A stretch of 41,569 nucleotides of DNA from an uncultured Bacteroidales bacterium. GTDB taxonomy: Bacteria; Bacteroidota; Bacteroidia; Bacteroidales; P3. Below are positions 8,001 through 15,629 of the stretch, piece by piece. The DNA is taken from contig CAMOFI010000003.1 of the NCBI GenBank assembly GCA_946613135.1, positions 1-41,569 of the forward strand, in the 5' to 3' direction. The notes beneath the pieces were generated by a model, which ran no database searches, was not told where the DNA came from, and saw only the letters and a program-made list of their open reading frames with translations. Every line of letters starts with the position of its first letter. Positions within the stretch are counted from its first letter, which is position 1. The translations under genes were made by a program, and so were the position numbers.

Positions 8001-10118
8001 GACGGTGACATCGTCGATGTATATGTTCTGATTGGAACCTGAATCGCAGAGGAAGGCAATGAAACGTCCGTTGCCGCTATAGTTGGTGAGAGGAATCTCG
8101 TAGAGGTCGTATGAATTGGTAAATGCCATGGTGTCGACAGCGGTGAATGTGGTGTAATCCTCGGGGTCGTCCATAACACCGAAGACAAGCTGCTGCCCGT
8201 TGCGGTTGGCTCGAGCGTACAGGCTGACCATAAGAGAGTTGGGGCTTGTAGCGAAGAGTGGCAGCACGACGTAAGACCAGTTGGAATCGCTCGAGGAGAG
8301 ATTGAATGACGAGATTCCGCTGTGAGCATTGCCCCAAGTCGACGAAGGTGTGTTGTAGACAGTGTTGGCATATGCGCTCCAGCAGCGTCCGGCACCATTG
8401 CCGTCCTCAAAGCCGTAAACATAAGGAAGCTCCTCGACTGTTATTGCTGCACAGAGGGTGTTGAACGATGCAGTTCGAGCCTCGCTGGTGTCGTTCTCAC
8501 CGCAGATGCGTCGCACAGAGGCAATGTAGTCGGTGTTGGGAATAAGATTGTTGAATGTAGCAGTTGTCGTGGTGCAGATGCTTTGTGCCGAGGCGACAGA
8601 GTCGCCAACTCTATAGATTTCGGCAATCCACTCATTGCCGCCGAAGAGGGGCGTCCACGAAACCGTTGCCGATGTCGAGTCAGCAACAGCGGTCACGTTT
8701 TGGACCGGAAAGCACGAGGGGAGGTATTCTACAGAGATGTTGTCGATATAATGCGTTGCGTAGTCGATTTCAGCGTCGTCGGAGAAGTTGCGGAAAGCGA
8801 TTCTGTTGCCGCCAGCGTTATAGTTTAGGAAGTAGACTGTGTGACGGTAAGTGCCTGCAGGGTCGTCGATGGTGTCGACAGGGACAAAAGTAGAGCCATT
8901 CATGATTCCTACTGCGAGGGGGCGAGAGGCTGCTGCGACCTCATGGGTGAAGGTCATCTGCAAAGTGTCGATACGTGCATCGGTGATGGGAAGTGTAACA
9001 TAGCCGAAGCCACGCAGACACAAGGCATTGCCATTGCCGAAAGATGTGATTTGAGGAGCATAGTAATTGGTACTATAGGCCGAATCGCCTGTCAGGGAAT
9101 AGTTCCATCCTGCAGGGAAAGAATAGAGAGCGTCGAAGTTTTCGGCGAAAGGCACTTCGAATCCGGTGGTGGCACTGATGGTTGCAGGCAAGCTGGTGTC
9201 GCCGCCGCCGCACACCGAGCGGACCGAGAACGAATACTGAGTGTAAGGCTGCAAGTCGGTGAATGTGCAGCTTGCGGTGCTAGTGGTAAATGTAGTGTCG
9301 CCTGAGCTGACAATCCACAAATCCTCGTTTCCATTAGAGGTCCAATTCAGCGTAATGCTGTGAACACCCTGAGTCGCTGTGAGCGACGTCGGGGCAAGGC
9401 AGAATATCTGTCTGATGGCAATGTTGTCGACAGCAGCCGGAAGGGTGCTGCCGTCGGACGCATCGTTGGTCCAGATGAATATCAGTTTGTAGTTGCCCGT
9501 GTTGGGAACGTTGGCGAAAACGCTCTGTCTGTTCCACTGAGGCATGTTGCAGAGAGCTATGTTAGGGCTTTCGCCTCCGAGGTTGATCCAGCCATCGGGC
9601 AGCCCCCAGCGGCTGACACCGTCGGGCAGGTAGAGGCCTCCTGCAAGGACGGTGGTGTCGCTCTCCGGAACCAGAGCAGCGAGCAGGTAGTCGTAATTAA
9701 GCTCTCCGTTTGCGGACCAATCGAAGGCTATGCTGTATAGGCCTGCGTCGAGCGTCAGGTTGCGATAGGCAATGGCTGTCGACGCATTGGAGTTGTTGTA
9801 GAAATAATCGCCACCTATCGAGTCGCTGATGTAGAGAGAGTTGGTGCCGCCCGTTGTGTTGTTGGCACCCTGTCCGAGAGTCCAGATGTTGAAATTTGTA
9901 CTGTCGTTAGAGCTGCCGTTCAGGAGGATCCAGGCTCCGTTGTCTGTGGCGTCTTCGAACGATGTAGAGTATGGAGCCGTAGCGTACCATCCCTGAGCCG
10001 AAGCGGAGAAGTTGAAAAGCAAAACAGCTGCAAAGAGCATCATTGTCGACAGAGCTGACGTTGCAGCACGGCCGAATACCGTCTTGCTGAATAGATTTTT
10101 GATTATGCGATTATTCAT
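2037..10118 (-). CDS. Giant secreted multi-module protein with fibronectin III repeats and T9SS type A sorting domain
   Basis: This 2693-residue protein starts with a Sec signal peptide (h-region about 24-37, likely cleavage after SASA at 41). It then alternates two module kinds. The first is a jelly-roll or 'choice-of-anchor J'-like domain of 150-190 residues with a GFED/NFD start and an IDDI/VDNI end; I count seven, near 42-238, 320-469, 555-710, 1080-1255, 1350-1535, 1620-1810 and 1890-2055. The second is a fibronectin III-like domain ending near C-x-T; I count eleven, the last three in tandem from about 2330. Two further modules (about 805-985 and 2145-2330) with an ISAISFFY/ISAIAFFY signature look related to each other but not to the jelly rolls. 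Residues 2604-2693 (SLYPNPANGHTT, LVDLSGRTVY, G-AYFVHV, RKLVVK end) are a T9SS type A C-terminal signal. It should be exported and anchored or released at the cell surface, where adhesion or glycan binding is plausible but unproven. No catalytic domain was recognised. Confidence 0.92.
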   Translation of the reverse strand: MNNRIIKNLFSKTVFGRAATSALSTMMLFAAVLLFNFSASAQGWYATAPYSTSFEDATDNGAWILLNGSSNDSTNFNIWTLGQGANNTTGGTNSLYISDSIGGDYFYNNSNASTAIAYRNLTLDAGLYSIAFDWSANGELNYDYLLAALVPESDTTVLAGGLYLPDGVSRWGLPDGWINLGGESPNIALCNMPQWNRQSVFANVPNTGNYKLIFIWTNDASDGSTLPAAVDNIAIRQIFCLAPTSLTATQGVHSITLNWTSNGNEDLWIVSSGDTTFTTSTASCTFTDLQPYTQYSFSVRSVCGGGDTSLPATISATTGFEVPFAENFDALYSFPAGWNYSLTGDSAYSTNYYAPQITSFGNGNALCLRGFGYVTLPITDARIDTLQMTFTHEVAAASRPLAVGIMNGSTFVPVDTIDDPAGTYRHTVYFLNYNAGGNRIAFRNFSDDAEIDYATHYIDNISVEYLPSCFPVQNVTAVADSTSATVSWTPLFGGNEWIAEIYRVGDSVASAQSICTTTTATFNNLIPNTDYIASVRRICGENDTSEARTASFNTLCAAITVEELPYVYGFEDGNGAGRCWSAYANTVYNTPSSTWGNAHSGISSFNLSSSDSNWSYVVLPLFATSPNSLMVSLYARANRNGQQLVFGVMDDPEDYTTFTAVDTMAFTNSYDLYEIPLTNYSGNGRFIAFLCDSGSNQNIYIDDVTVELTPACSRIRDLEIPAVTAGAAFMRWNNGRVGNYIGAQIQYRDTLSDTWQTYNANGHDYLATGLYYNTTYELRIAARCDGEELSNVVTTFFTTKLTGCNEINSSGLWNDTITGFSSSNHFEVPVHNWQPYSFSEQLYTAAELDTLGAISAISFFYVADTLPMTAKDSCFIYMGLTDRTSISNNDFIHPNDLTLVYSGPLNCTAGWNTFAFNEGFINYDGRSSLVVAVVDYSGDNHDEAYRFRCHNASGKTVSMYSDEYTFDNYMLMEQYNYPYRNDVIFQFSECAYESECYPPMVSINQIEATSASFTLIPGATEEQWSIYVRTIDDSVFSLFNETTLYNFTINNLLPSTSYTIRIVADCEDEPYSDVIFTTKCLPQAVPYTEDFDGWPVGASPIVPSCWTKYNPLGPNVPYIYPWNVQGRSSVLYLFSNANSYSLVALPEFEPAIDSLQISFYMLREYNSGNNHNYDHQLVLGIMTDVDDIETFFPLDTIVLDEVNSWQFLELPLNSLAEDSTLSTDQFETLRHGRITLLSPDSVYSYPYIDDIKVEYIPRCKRPTGFVKNTQLSTADSLVLTWDNNSEEGLGWMLYINDTSYLATSNSIAIGGLNPGMVYSVILRKICGEYSDENILLWSDTSEAVEIQVRTSCGIIKYSPWIEGFELLSSGSAFSTAFAPCWTRFNNAPNYYGIPYISDENGYYSDCHTGERGLNWSADLSQLAADEIIIATPVIDTAALPINTLQMSFWARSSSGTQTPVFKVGVINDGDTTGSSFVGVDTVIINGITSWRKYTVYFSDYDGDGNRIAIKTDRPDDDWEASIDDIEIKIMPLCPPVSGITASNIDTNSITLTWTDHAGANSWDVEYGPHGFEQGQGTFVYSTSSTFTINGLATSTKYDFFVRPICDEAADWTMASFTTADPYFDLPFLCSFNDEAQNGKWNFSSGSHQNAWYIGNALGNSDNSSLYISQDGGATNTYNRDVTGISYAFVNLSLPDTGNYNYRFDWRSNGQAGYDFLRVALAPISFAPEGGTYAPNGFTSTSLPLEWIALDGGSQLVGDTSQWTTIESEAHITSPGIYRLIFCWYNHAIAFGHDDPAAIDNVIFRHTSCQTPSNLNCTAYDDSIYVSWTSNGDETAWIVSCQDTSIVAYNTNCMLTGLTANTSYTVSVRAFCFVGDTSMAVTTLVHTTCNPIVLPYSDNFDSYTTSQGDNGFTSYLPNCWLYQILGNDGTRNPQLYYGSSSANSGNYSMFMGREAYLALPPTPLPLNRVQVTFYHKVNNSDFGIQIGVLEGNTFVPIATINDPEGQYVSHSVSFQNYSGSSRIIAFHNINPMDGIGSPNFIDDLLIEELPDCMPVANIVSPSQSTTSLNIDWTDVTTALDWEIEYGPAGFTQGEGITITTTSHPVTITGLDTLSTYDFYVRAHCSDTGYSDWSAPVQFSTTFCEDALSFSTGNGNGTSYYMPVSTFFEYSLTEFIIDSAELAGIGNISAIAFFYNHTDTLDVKNDVTIWFQPTNRISFGSVNSVLSLDTTIATRVYSGRLDATKGWNYYNFENDYVWNGVNNICVFMIDNSGASATSSFTFRTASCSGKKTISYCSAISQINPYNPASGFSGSRNNYNSRPAMQLISCGAANCPEPVSLVATAVDYQSATLTWRGMSTSYELAVKEADAADWPEATEVTTTNNLGSFQINNLEELTNYDFRIRQLCVTGVMSEWAEGSFSTTARPCLAPSTPTIVSVGYDQVTLDWSSTNPQSQWYIRLNDGAGYQIVTATSHPFTLTGLNNNITYAVSVADSCINNGLISDFSEEVSFTTLECLAADNVTVTEVTATTAQLSWNGNGNSYTIEYGIGNFSQGTGTSISNVSGNSYLLSGLESETEYSVYVRSDCTAQEHSQWSQRLVFTTGTEGIGSASLQPADVSLYPNPANGHTTLCLNGMAGVIEVSLVDLSGRTVYRNSINECQEGCTFRLDLGSLMQGAYFVHVKAQNSNIVRKLVVK

Positions 10119-10183
10119 ATTATCAATGTGTTAATTATTTTTCGAATACAGAGTTTGTGAGACACTTTTTATCTTGACAGATA

Positions 10184-10191
10184 CAAAGTTA
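10184..10191 (-). promoter_or_regulatory. Candidate promoter -7 element of the giant gene
   Basis: The minus strand reads TAACTTTG, a perfect TAnnTTTG match 66 bases upstream of the start codon; a TTTG lies upstream, but the spacing is short. The rest of 10119-10387 is A+T-rich with no gene seen. Confidence 0.5.
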
Positions 10192-10387
10192 TAGTCCCAC
10201 AAACAAAAAATTATTCAATATAACGAAACAAACGGGCGAAAAACTACAGAAAATGTACAAGTTTTTCCTCGCGTCGGTAAATATATAGTATAAAACGAAT
10301 AGTAATAATCGATTTAACGGATAAAACCAGCTGTATTTTTTCCGTATTTGATTTTGTACGAAGTTACAGTTTTCATAAAGCTATTAT

Positions 10388-10762
10388 TCACTTGGGCAGG
10401 ATTTGTTCCAAATGTCGAGCGGCACGTCGTGAGAGTTGGAAGCTATTGGCATCGACACGTACAAAGCGGCAGGAGCGGCTGACAGACAGATTGTATCGGA
10501 TTCCATCATCGTCATAGAGGTTTATCAGCCATGCACGTTCGAAGGCGACTGGTTTGTAGCGGGCATGCCTGACAATGTCGAGGAGTTCCTCGTAGTCGAT
10601 TTGCTCGAATTCGTCGGGGTTATCGTAGTAAGAGGCTTCGGCATCGGAGATTACATAGCATTCATAGAGGTCATCAAAGCGAGGTTTGCGGTGAGAGGCA
10701 GACGACGAGGAGAGGAATACAATGGAAAGAATCAGCGTGACTAATAGAATGGTTTTCTTCAT
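10388..10762 (-). CDS. Small exported protein of unknown function
   Basis: A 124-residue protein starts MKKTILLVTLILSIVFLSS, a clear Sec signal peptide, with likely cleavage near SSSAS at about 23 and no lipobox cysteine. The mature part of about 100 residues is acidic (many D/E and Y) in the first half and basic at the end (RRAARHLEQILPK). I do not recognise the family. It is on the same strand as the dipeptidase gene upstream of it, 112 bases away, but is probably separately transcribed. Codon use and composition match its neighbours. Confidence 0.7.
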   Translation of the reverse strand: MKKTILLVTLILSIVFLSSSSASHRKPRFDDLYECYVISDAEASYYDNPDEFEQIDYEELLDIVRHARYKPVAFERAWLINLYDDDGIRYNLSVSRSCRFVRVDANSFQLSRRAARHLEQILPK

Positions 10763-10874
10763 TGCTATCGTTTTCGTTTCCGTACGAAGGTCGGTATCTG
10801 AAGTTATAGTTAAAGTTTATAATAAAGTATATCTGTGTTTTGTGCGAATCAAAATTTCCTTATTCGTACGAAAG

Positions 10875-12575
10875 TCAAGGTTCTTGTATCACTTCGCCGT
10901 GGTCGTCTACAATTTGGCGGTAGAACCATTCGGGATATGGGGGTTGCTTGATGCCTGTAACGACGCCTGTGGGCGTGGTCTTGATGCGGCCGTTTTCGAC
11001 GGTCTTGATGTTGCCGTCGATGTATTTCATCAGCAGCATCTGGTCTAACTCGCGCCAACGGCGCATCATCTGGTCTGCACAGCGGTTGCTGGTCTTGTTG
11101 AGCGATGCCACAAGACGTGCGTCGTCATAGTTCTCATACTGGCGGCTGACCTGGTCGGCAATCTGGACGAAATCACTCTCGAGCTCTCCCTGCACGCGAC
11201 GCACGTCGACAATCATCGAGTCGTAGCGTAGATAGCAGAAGTTGCTGACGCGATTGAAGAGCCAGAAGGCCGACGTCTCGCTGTATTGCGCCATCGAGCC
11301 ATTGCCCTCCTCGAAACAGACTGGGACCTGAGTAATGCCACAGAACATTGGGCAATAGACAGTTGAATATGTATCGTCTACACCGAACCAGATGATGCCA
11401 CCCAACTTGTCGGGCAGCCATGAGCGGCACTGCGCCACGAACGAGAAACCTGTCTGTTGCGTCGATATGGCACGTTCATGGACATACTTCTTGCCATCGA
11501 TTTCGAAGTCCATCGGGCGCCAACGGTAGGGACAGTGGAACGGACCGGCTCCTACGTCACCGTTCATATCCATCGGCGTGCCCTCATAGTGGTCACGCAT
11601 AAGCTCCATTATGTCGCGGACACTGAGTTTGCGGTCGGGCTCAATCCATAGCGGCAGCCGCTTGGCCGTCTTGTCGCCCATAGCAAAAGCCTCATACTGT
11701 TTCATATTGCTGTTCACTCGGTTGAACATGGCATATACACGCGCTTCGCATGCACGCAGTCCGCTGAAAGTAAGAGGATTGTAGGTGTCGGCAAAACTAA
11801 AATCGGATTCGGTGTACTTGGGTTGGCCGGCAAAGACGGCCATATTGTGGGCCTTAGCAAATTTTACAACATCGTCGCTGTAGACGCATTCCACCTCGGG
11901 CTTGAAGATGTGCTTGAAGTTGCGGCTGTCGATGCTGGCATATGATCCTTTGCACATTTGCGGGAAAGTGGTGATACGGGCCTGATTAGCATGTCCGCAG
12001 ACGTAACCTTCAGGCACCCGTCGTGCGACCCACACGGCACCCTTCTCGTAAGGGCCCTTGCTGGTAATCTCGAAAATCCACACCTCTTTTGGGTCAGCCA
12101 GCGAGAAACTCTCGCCACCGTCGGCATAGCCATAGGTCTCCACCAGTTCGGCCATCACTTTGATGGCCTCGCGGCAGTTGGCGGCACGCTGCAGGGCCAG
12201 GTAGATGAGGTTGCCGTAGTCGATGCCTTCGGCATTGCCCTTGTCGAGGGGGCTTATGCCGCCCCAAGTGGTCTCGCCGATGGCCAGCTGCTTCTCGTTG
12301 ATGAAACCCACCACATTATAGGTGTGGGCCACCTGCGGTATCTCTATTTGGAACCTCAGGCTGCCGTAGTTGTAGAGCTTCACCGTCTCGCCAGGCTGGT
12401 GGTCGCCACCGCGATGGTAGCGCAGCTGTCCGTAACGAGTATGGCTGTCGGCAGCGTAGGTTATCATAGTCGAACCGTCGGCACTGGCGCCGCGGCTGCA
12501 GATGAAGTTGGTGCAGGCCATCGTGGCGTACCATCCGCACACAAAGGCAATGACAATAAACAGTTTACATCTCAT
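10875..12575 (-). CDS. C69 family dipeptidase
   Basis: This 566-residue protein belongs to peptidase family C69 (PepD-like, N-terminal nucleophile hydrolases), which cleave dipeptides. After a short signal or pro-sequence ending GWYATMA comes C21-TNFICSRGAS. In this family the cysteine becomes the N-terminal catalytic nucleophile after processing. Downstream motifs NVVGFINEKQLAIGETTWGG, GESFSLADPKEVWIFE and GYVCGHANQARIT also fit. A longer open frame begins at 12638, but a good promoter -7 box (12597-12604) lies inside that extension, so the ATG at 12575 is the likely start. Secreted or periplasmic C69 dipeptidases are common in gut Bacteroidales that use peptides. Confidence 0.93.
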   Translation of the reverse strand: MRCKLFIVIAFVCGWYATMACTNFICSRGASADGSTMITYAADSHTRYGQLRYHRGGDHQPGETVKLYNYGSLRFQIEIPQVAHTYNVVGFINEKQLAIGETTWGGISPLDKGNAEGIDYGNLIYLALQRAANCREAIKVMAELVETYGYADGGESFSLADPKEVWIFEITSKGPYEKGAVWVARRVPEGYVCGHANQARITTFPQMCKGSYASIDSRNFKHIFKPEVECVYSDDVVKFAKAHNMAVFAGQPKYTESDFSFADTYNPLTFSGLRACEARVYAMFNRVNSNMKQYEAFAMGDKTAKRLPLWIEPDRKLSVRDIMELMRDHYEGTPMDMNGDVGAGPFHCPYRWRPMDFEIDGKKYVHERAISTQQTGFSFVAQCRSWLPDKLGGIIWFGVDDTYSTVYCPMFCGITQVPVCFEEGNGSMAQYSETSAFWLFNRVSNFCYLRYDSMIVDVRRVQGELESDFVQIADQVSRQYENYDDARLVASLNKTSNRCADQMMRRWRELDQMLLMKYIDGNIKTVENGRIKTTPTGVVTGIKQPPYPEWFYRQIVDDHGEVIQEP

Positions 12576-12596
12576 GATATTATTTTTTTCTCTTTG

Positions 12597-12604
12597 CAAA
12601 GATA
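12597..12604 (-). promoter_or_regulatory. Dipeptidase promoter -7 element
   Basis: The minus strand reads TATCTTTG, an exact TAnnTTTG match 21 bases upstream of the ATG at 12575. A TTTG lies about 23 bases further upstream. It implies a very short leader and excludes the upstream start at 12638. Confidence 0.6.
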
Positions 12605-12682
12605 CATAAAAAAATACCAATCCACTGCAAACCAACATAAGAATAGTACATTAATCTCTTCTGTGTTGCAATCATATCAAAT

Positions 12683-12712
12683 AAAAAAAGGGTCTGGAAA
12701 GACCCTTTTTTT
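12683..12712 (-). terminator. Terminator of tRNA-Ala
   Basis: A GGGTC/GACCC stem extended by A7/T7 tracts, with a 6-base loop, immediately follows the 3' CCA end of the tRNA on the minus strand. The symmetric A/T flanks could also stop transcription in the other direction. Confidence 0.88.
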
Positions 12713-12715
12713 ACT

Positions 12716-12792
<77 letters not shown>

Positions 12793-12807
12793 TTGGTTTT
12801 GCGGGTG

Positions 12808-12838
12808 CAAAGATACAACTGTTTTCGAAACTGACAAA
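12808..12838 (-). promoter_or_regulatory. tRNA-Ala promoter (-33 and -7)
   Basis: On the minus strand a TTTG (12835-12838) is followed after exactly 19 bases by TATCTTTG (12808-12815). This is a textbook match to the Bacteroidota primary sigma factor consensus TTTG-N19-TAnnTTTG. Confidence 0.8.
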
Positions 12839-12947
12839 ATTTTTTTTTATTTTATTGAGCCACACATTATTTATGACACAAGGCTTAGAGGTTTAAGCTT
12901 TGTTTTCGGATGCACTTTACACAGAAATTCGAGACATTTTTTTCGTT

Positions 12948-13784
12948 TTATACATCCCAGTTGAAGCCGCTGAAGGGAGGTGTGGGTGGTTCGGAGTCGT
13001 CGCCCGTGTCCGCGTTGTCGTCATAGGAAGAGGAGTAGGATGTGTCGGTGTACTGCGCCTCGCTGAGTTTCTGCATATGGCGCAACCGTTTCATGCTGAC
13101 TTTCCAGAGGCGTATGTCGAACAAGATGAACACGACGAAGAGCACCAGCTGGAGCATAGCTCCGTCCTCACCCATATATTCGGGAATCATGAGGAGGGCG
13201 TCGAAGGTTCCATGGAGAAGCATGGGGTAGCAGAAGGCTTTGAAGAGGTTGGCGCGGCGCTGCTGAGGCTGGAACCTGGCCAGAGCGAAATAGTAGCCCA
13301 TGACGACACCGAAAAGGAAATGGCCTGGAACGGAGAGGACGGCACGCATGGTGCCTGTAGCTATGGCAGCGGAGAAGGTTGACTGCATGAAGACATACTC
13401 GAGGTTCTCGACCGCAGCAAAGCCCAAGGCTACAAAGGCGGAATAGACTATGCCGTCGAAGTATTCGTTGAAATGGCTGCTTCGCCACACGGCCCACGAG
13501 AGCAGAAGCAGCTTGCAGAGCTCTTCGGAACAGCCGGCAACAACAAAGGCCGTGTAGAACCCTTCGGCTGCACGCGGCAGGAAACCTCCGATAAAGGAGG
13601 AATAGAGGGTGGATAGTATGGTTTCGAGAAAGATGGCAGGAACAACGGAGAGGCAGCCGAAGAGAAAGGCTTTGATGAGCATGCGTAGAGGCTCTTTTTC
13701 GAACTTGTCACTCCGATAGACGAAAAATCCAAGCACGAGGACTGGGAAAATGGCGAGAGCAATGAGAATGGTGTTGGTGGACAT
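12948..13784 (-). CDS. PrsW family intramembrane metalloprotease-like protein
   Basis: A 278-residue membrane protein with about eight hydrophobic segments. It carries the conserved PrsW motifs: E87-E88 and K91 in SEELCKLL, E126-N127 in AAVENLEY, H155 in VPGHFLFG, and H191/D195 in LLHGTFD. In Bacillus, PrsW cuts the anti-sigma factor RsiW; targets of Bacteroidota members are unknown. Residues after about 230 form a polar, acidic tail (SSSYDDNADTGDDSEPPTPP) that is probably cytoplasmic. No sigma or anti-sigma gene is adjacent, so the substrate cannot be inferred. It is divergent from the lutA-like gene. Confidence 0.9.
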   Translation of the reverse strand: MSTNTILIALAIFPVLVLGFFVYRSDKFEKEPLRMLIKAFLFGCLSVVPAIFLETILSTLYSSFIGGFLPRAAEGFYTAFVVAGCSEELCKLLLLSWAVWRSSHFNEYFDGIVYSAFVALGFAAVENLEYVFMQSTFSAAIATGTMRAVLSVPGHFLFGVVMGYYFALARFQPQQRRANLFKAFCYPMLLHGTFDALLMIPEYMGEDGAMLQLVLFVVFILFDIRLWKVSMKRLRHMQKLSEAQYTDTSYSSSYDDNADTGDDSEPPTPPFSGFNWDV

Positions 13785-13818
13785 GGATCAGGGTTAATGA
13801 TTAGGGTTATTCAGGATG

Positions 13819-13826
13819 CAAAATTA
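13819..13826 (-). promoter_or_regulatory. Candidate prsW promoter -7 element
   Basis: The minus strand reads TAATTTTG, an exact TAnnTTTG match 35 bases upstream of the prsW start. No good -33 element is seen. Confidence 0.45.
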
Positions 13827-13856
13827 TGATTTTTTTACATTCTGAAAAAAATTTTT

Positions 13857-13886
13857 TTTGCATTCGCTGAAAAAGCAGTATCTTTG
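13857..13886 (+). promoter_or_regulatory. Promoter of the lutA-like operon
   Basis: TTTG at 13857-13860 is followed after 18 bases by TATCTTTG at 13879-13886, 23 bases before the ATG of the lutA-like gene. It faces away from the prsW promoter in the same short intergenic region. Confidence 0.7.
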
Positions 13887-13909
13887 CAAAAAGAAATGTT
13901 TTACGAATT

Positions 13910-14659
13910 ATGGATCGCAACTATAAGAAGGTTGGTGTTTTTGTGCCTTGCTGTATAGACCAGTTTGCGGCCGACACGGGGTTGAAACTGTGCAGTCTGC
14001 TTGAGAGAATGGGGGTGGACTATATGTACCCCGAGGAACTGACGTGCTGCGGCAGGGAACTGTACTATCAGGGTGACCGCGATGGGGCAAAACTTCTGGG
14101 CAAACAGCTTATGAGTCTGTACGAGGGCTGCTCGTTTGTGGTAGGCTGCGGCAGTGGCTGCATGGCTTATGTGCAACGGTGTTTCAAGAGTCTGTTTCAC
14201 AACACCACATACCACAACAGCTACCGCAATTTTGCGGACCGCTGTGTGGATGTGTGTGACTTTTTGGTCAATGTGGCAGAATACAGACCGGCGACTGAGC
14301 CGTTCAGGCATCGCGTTGCGTTGCTGGACCACTGTATGACGAGCCGCGACTACAGGAGTCCGGCCCATCCCGAGAGAGCTGGTCTGCACGACGAGATGCG
14401 CACACTGATAGGAGCTATAGAAGGCGTGGAGATTGTGGAGCTGGCGGAGAAGGATGTGTGCTGCGGAGCGGCAGGACTGTTTGCCAGCCAGTTTACGCCC
14501 ATCAGCGACGCCCTTGCCAAGCGGAAGCTGGACACCGCCATAGAGGCCGGTGCTGAGTATATTGTGTCGACAGAAATGGAATGTCTGCTTCATCTGCGCT
14601 CGTATGCAGAGAAGAGCAAGATGGAAATTAAGTTTTTGCATATTATCGATCTGCTATAG
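13910..14659 (+). CDS. LutA/YkgE-like (Fe-S)-binding protein with two CCG domains
   Basis: This 249-residue protein matches the size and layout of LutA, the Fe-S subunit of the LutABC L-lactate oxidising complex. It holds two CCG repeats: C14-C15, TCCGRE (C46-C47) and GCGSGC (C80, C84), then DHCMTSR (C142), VCCGAAGLF (C184-C185) and STEMEC (C225). The start FVPCCIDQF matches the family's usual beginning. LutB and LutC are not adjacent; a LutB-like gene lies 22 kb away at 36947. The radical SAM gene follows directly (3 bases), then a BtuCD-type importer. Whether it takes part in lactate oxidation is therefore uncertain; similar CCG proteins serve other dehydrogenases. Confidence 0.85.
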   Translation: MDRNYKKVGVFVPCCIDQFAADTGLKLCSLLERMGVDYMYPEELTCCGRELYYQGDRDGAKLLGKQLMSLYEGCSFVVGCGSGCMAYVQRCFKSLFHNTTYHNSYRNFADRCVDVCDFLVNVAEYRPATEPFRHRVALLDHCMTSRDYRSPAHPERAGLHDEMRTLIGAIEGVEIVELAEKDVCCGAAGLFASQFTPISDALAKRKLDTAIEAGAEYIVSTEMECLLHLRSYAEKSKMEIKFLHIIDLL

Positions 14660-14662
14660 GTG

Positions 14663-15607
14663 ATGTGTGTTCTGCGCTATAATTCGTATGCGGCTTTTTT
14701 CAGAAAGAAATATGGGTCGCGACTGCAGAAGCTTTCGATCGATGCAGGCTTTGGATGTCCCAACCGCAACGCTGACGACAGAAGGAAGGGGGGCTGCACG
14801 TTCTGCAACAACGAGGCATTCAACCCTTCGTACTGCTCTCCGCTGAAAAGCATAAGGCAACAGATCGATGAGGGCATTGAGTTCCACTCGCGTCGCTACC
14901 GCAACGCGGAGGGCTACCTGGCTTACTTCCAGCCTTACTCGAACACTTATGCCCGGATAGAGAGACTGAAGGAGGTGTATGAGGAGGCTTTGGGGCATCC
15001 GGCTGTGAAGGGTATTGTAATCAGCACCCGGCCGGATTGTGTGGACGAGGAGAAACTGGACTATATTGCTTCGCTGACTGAGGAGAGGGGACGCTTTGTG
15101 GCCATTGAATACGGCATCGAGAGCTGCTACAACCAGACGCTGGCGACAATAGGGAGAGGCCACGACTTCGAAACGACGCGCAAAAGTATCGAGCTTACGG
15201 CGGCAAGGGGCATCCACTGCGGCGGGCACCTGATTCTGGGGCTGCCCGGCGAGAGCTACGACATGATGATGATGGAAGCAGAAATGGTCAATGAGCTGCC
15301 TATCGACTCGCTCAAGCTGCACCAGCTGCAGATTGTGAAGGGCTCGGCAATGGCTGACGGCGGAGCCAAGCAGGGGAGCTTTTTTTCTCTGGAGGAGTAT
15401 GTGGGGCTGGTGTGTGACTTTCTGGAGCGACTGCGGCCGGACATCATAATGGAGCGTTTTGCAGGCGAAGTGCCTCCCCGTTTTCAGGCTATGCCAGAAC
15501 GGAGCTGGCGACGTGCCGACGGGCGGCTCATAAGGAACGAGGAGATTGCTCCGATGGTTAACAGGGAGCTTGAGCGAAGGGGAACAAGGCAAGGTCAAAT
15601 CATGTAA
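14663..15607 (+). CDS. TIGR01212 family radical SAM protein (YhcC-like)
   Basis: This 314-residue protein begins YNSYAAFFRKKYGSRLQKLSIDAGFGCPNR, typical of the TIGR01212/YhcC family. The cluster cysteines are spaced C-x12-CTFC (C33, C46 and C49 when counted from the GTG at 14660). FQPYSNTYA, VIEYGIES-type (AIEYGIESC) and GGHLILGLPGE follow in order. I use the ATG at 14663; the GTG just before it is in frame and touches the upstream stop codon. The substrate of the family is not established; YhcC-type proteins have been linked to RNA modification. It is probably cotranscribed with the lutA-like gene. Confidence 0.9.
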   Translation: MCVLRYNSYAAFFRKKYGSRLQKLSIDAGFGCPNRNADDRRKGGCTFCNNEAFNPSYCSPLKSIRQQIDEGIEFHSRRYRNAEGYLAYFQPYSNTYARIERLKEVYEEALGHPAVKGIVISTRPDCVDEEKLDYIASLTEERGRFVAIEYGIESCYNQTLATIGRGHDFETTRKSIELTAARGIHCGGHLILGLPGESYDMMMMEAEMVNELPIDSLKLHQLQIVKGSAMADGGAKQGSFFSLEEYVGLVCDFLERLRPDIIMERFAGEVPPRFQAMPERSWRRADGRLIRNEEIAPMVNRELERRGTRQGQIM

Positions 15608-15629
15608 ATTACTTATTTCTTGATTCTTT

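Noticed and set aside
15608-15629. Cobalamin riboswitch before the BtuCD-type genes
   Set aside because: The gap is only 22 bases and the operon leader before 13910 is also too short for that aptamer.
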